Below, in pieces: positions 42,739-44,355 of a stretch of 44,355 bases of DNA. The notes below the pieces were generated by a model that was not told the origin of the DNA, made no database searches, and was given only the letters and a program-made list of their open reading frames with translations. A program made the position numbers and the translations under genes. Source of the stretch: Lishizhenia tianjinensis (GTDB lineage: Bacteria > Bacteroidota > Bacteroidia > Flavobacteriales_D > Crocinitomicaceae). Location: positions 1 through 44,355 of the forward strand of contig CAMDLY010000017.1 of the NCBI GenBank assembly GCA_945902115.1, written 5' to 3'. How positions within the stretch are numbered: position 1 is the first letter of the stretch; every line of letters starts with the position of its first letter.

Positions 42739-44007
42739 ATGGAGAATTTATTTAATTTATTCTACGAATCTTCAGGAATATGCACAGATACCCGTAATAT
42801 TCTCACTAACTCTTTATTTGTAGCCTTAAAAGGAAATAATTTCAACGCAAATATTTTTGCTAAAGAGGCAATTCATAAAGGAGCGAAATATGCTATAGTT
42901 GACCAAGCTGAATTTTCAGACGATTCAAAAATTTTCTTTGTGCCGGACGGCTTGAAGTTCCTTCAAGACCTCTCACACTTTCACCGTTCCAAATTTGATA
43001 TACCCGTCATCGGAATTACCGGAAGCAACGGGAAAACAAGTACTAAAGAATTGATTAATGTCGTTCTTAGTCAGCGTTATCAAGTACTTTGTACAAAAGG
43101 TAATCTTAATAACCACATAGGTGTTCCAATCACTCTTTTACAACTTACCGAATCTCATGAACTAGCCATTATTGAAATGGGGGCGAATAAACCACATGAC
43201 ATAAAAGAACTTTGTGATATTGCCCAACCAACACATGGAATAATCACCAATATCGGAAAAGCTCACTTGGAAGGATTCATAAATTTCGAAGGGGTTTTCA
43301 ACACAAAAACAGAATTATATCATTCCGTAATTTCTCAAAACGGGAAACTTATTGTTAACGCTGACGATTCCATTTTAGTAAATGCGATAGATAAAGATTT
43401 CACCTACCTAACTTATGGAGAAACAGGGGATTTAAAAGGTGAACTCGAAGAATTGAATCCATTTTTAAAACTCAATTGGAAATACAAAGAATATGTAAGC
43501 AGAAGTATTCAAACGCGTATGTTAGGGAAATATAATTTTTATAATTTCCTTGCTGCCATTTCATTTGGTATTGAATTTCGTATTGAACCTGAAATAATTA
43601 ATTCAGCAATAGCTAATTATGAACCTAAAAATAATCGTTCTGAAATACAGGAAACGAGTTTTAATACACTTATTGTTGACTGCTACAATGCAAACCCCTC
43701 TAGTATGAAGTCTGCACTCGAAAGCTTTTCTTTAATTCAACATCCCAATAAAGTTGCAATACTTGGTGACATGAAAGAACTAGGGAAGGAAAGTGAATCA
43801 GAGCATGAACAGGTTATTAATCTCTGCGAAGATTTACGTATTGAATATTTCACTATCGGAGAGCAATTTCTTACCGTTACAAAAAACGGATTTAATACAG
43901 TGGAGGACTTTAAGAGTTATCTATCTAACCAGCATTTTTCCGGTAAACTTATTTTACTAAAAGGTTCAAGGAGCTTAAAATTAGAAGAATTAATACAGCA
44001 CCTTTGA
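42739..44007 (+). CDS. murF: UDP-N-acetylmuramoyl-tripeptide--D-alanyl-D-alanine ligase
   Basis: The 422-residue protein has an N-terminal Mur domain (SGICTDTRN, SLFVALKG), a central ATP-binding domain with the P-loop GITGSNGKTSTKE (about 92-104), NNHIGVPITLL and EMGANKPHDI, and the C-terminal DCYNANPSSMKSAL and ILGDMKELG. MurF adds D-Ala-D-Ala to the UDP-MurNAc-tripeptide. The start is ATG at 42739; a TTG at 42724 lies in the terminator's T-run. The gldJ-murF order matches known Bacteroidota loci. Confidence 0.96.
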   Translation: MENLFNLFYESSGICTDTRNILTNSLFVALKGNNFNANIFAKEAIHKGAKYAIVDQAEFSDDSKIFFVPDGLKFLQDLSHFHRSKFDIPVIGITGSNGKTSTKELINVVLSQRYQVLCTKGNLNNHIGVPITLLQLTESHELAIIEMGANKPHDIKELCDIAQPTHGIITNIGKAHLEGFINFEGVFNTKTELYHSVISQNGKLIVNADDSILVNAIDKDFTYLTYGETGDLKGELEELNPFLKLNWKYKEYVSRSIQTRMLGKYNFYNFLAAISFGIEFRIEPEIINSAIANYEPKNNRSEIQETSFNTLIVDCYNANPSSMKSALESFSLIQHPNKVAILGDMKELGKESESEHEQVINLCEDLRIEYFTIGEQFLTVTKNGFNTVEDFKSYLSNQHFSGKLILLKGSRSLKLEELIQHL

Positions 44008-44009
44008 TT

Positions 44010-44355
44010 CTACCGAATCAATGTGATATGACCCGTATAAATTTGGTTATACTTGGTTTTTGTGTCTCTCAATCTAATTATGTAACTGTAAATTCCATCT
44101 TGTACCTTATTACCAAGATAAGTTCCATCCCATCCTTGCAAATAATCTTTCGTGCTGAATATTTTTTCACCCCAACGGTTATATATATCCAATTCGTAAG
44201 AATCTGAAACAAGGCCCGCAGAAATAATAGGTATCCATATATCATTTAACCCATCGTTGTCTGGAATAAACGTGTTGGGTGCGTAAATAACTATTTCATC
44301 TGAAACAGTAATCAATTGCGACGTAGAATCGATACATCCATAGGCTGAAATCGCA
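44010..44355 (-). CDS. C-terminal type B T9SS sorting domain of a large secreted protein (5' part outside window)
   Basis: The frame is open from the right window edge to the stop at 44012-44010, giving 114 residues. It is the gliding motility-associated C-terminal (CHU_C) domain: YAPNTFIPDNDGLNDIW, LDIYNRWGEKIFS, GWDGTYLG, DGIYSYIIRLRD and the closing GHITLIR. Type B domains direct export through T9SS and typically rely on a PorP/SprF-type partner, one of which lies at 39201. A Cys (GCIDS) just upstream suggests a preceding Ig-like repeat. The protein identity is unknown. Confidence 0.9.
   Translation of the reverse strand, partial: AISAYGCIDSTSQLITVSDEIVIYAPNTFIPDNDGLNDIWIPIISAGLVSDSYELDIYNRWGEKIFSTKDYLQGWDGTYLGNKVQDGIYSYIIRLRDTKTKYNQIYTGHITLIR

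Noticed and set aside
1-44355. tRNA, rRNA, CRISPR, insertion sequence or prophage signatures
   Set aside because: No cloverleaf, conserved rRNA segment, regular repeat-spacer array, transposase or phage structural gene was recognised on either strand by eye. A covariance-model scan would be needed to exclude small RNAs.

Overview
The window reads as chromosomal DNA of a Bacteroidota bacterium, most likely a gliding or surface-translocating member of Flavobacteriales (a Crocinitomicaceae/Fluviicola-like genome is a guess). Reasons: type IX secretion genes (porU, porV, a PorP/SprF-like gene), the gliding lipoprotein gene gldJ next to murF, huge Ig-like surface proteins with T9SS sorting signals, and repeated use of the Bacteroidota -7 promoter box TAnnTTTG. 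Gene density is high and many neighbours overlap by 1-14 bases. No rRNA, tRNA, CRISPR array, insertion sequence or prophage was recognised.

Layout. (1) 1-6.7 kb: the N-terminal 2,245 codons of a giant secreted Ig/TIG-like repeat protein on the minus strand, cut by the window edge, followed by a 0.45-0.65 kb non-coding stretch. (2) 7.4-12.6 kb: an Smr-domain gene and a LolC/LolE-like permease, divergent from the MurNAc exo-hydrolase NamZ; then purE, a Tat component and an SDR oxidoreductase. (3) 12.6-17.1 kb: a tandem pair of membrane proteins, the second fused to a spermidine-synthase-like methyltransferase domain; an acyl-CoA dehydrogenase; and anmK, which shares an overlapping divergent promoter with it. 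(4) 17.2-25.8 kb: a long plus-strand run: amino-acid dehydrogenase, Na+/H+ antiporter nhaD, exbB-exbD-tonB-like, folC, pyrR-pyrB, a STAS protein and ribonuclease Z. (5) 25.8-33.4 kb: a small membrane protein, LptF/G permease, tgt, a glycosyltransferase, an ECF sigma factor, rsmG, apaG, and biotin genes bioF-bioB. (6) 33.5-44.4 kb: ispF-porV-porU on the minus strand, diverging from a PorP/SprF-like gene, gldJ, an intrinsic terminator and murF. The window ends in the C-terminal type B T9SS sorting domain of another large secreted protein.

How the genes fit together. PorU and PorV form the T9SS attachment machinery that cleaves the C-terminal signal of cargo and anchors it at the surface. The PorP/SprF-like protein and GldJ belong to the same secretion/gliding apparatus. 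The two truncated giant proteins at the window edges look like its cargo. NamZ, AnmK and MurF touch peptidoglycan salvage and synthesis. ExbB/ExbD/TonB with NhaD combine ion-gradient and outer-membrane energisation functions.

The most notable pattern is regulatory. At least six genes have a perfect TAnnTTTG box ending only 4-6 bases before the ATG (two more have one-mismatch versions), which predicts leaderless mRNAs. Structural oddities are an extra domain of about 140 residues in the LolE-like permease, a GldJ with about 350 residues between its two catalytic-fold motifs, and a Tgt without the usual zinc cysteines.
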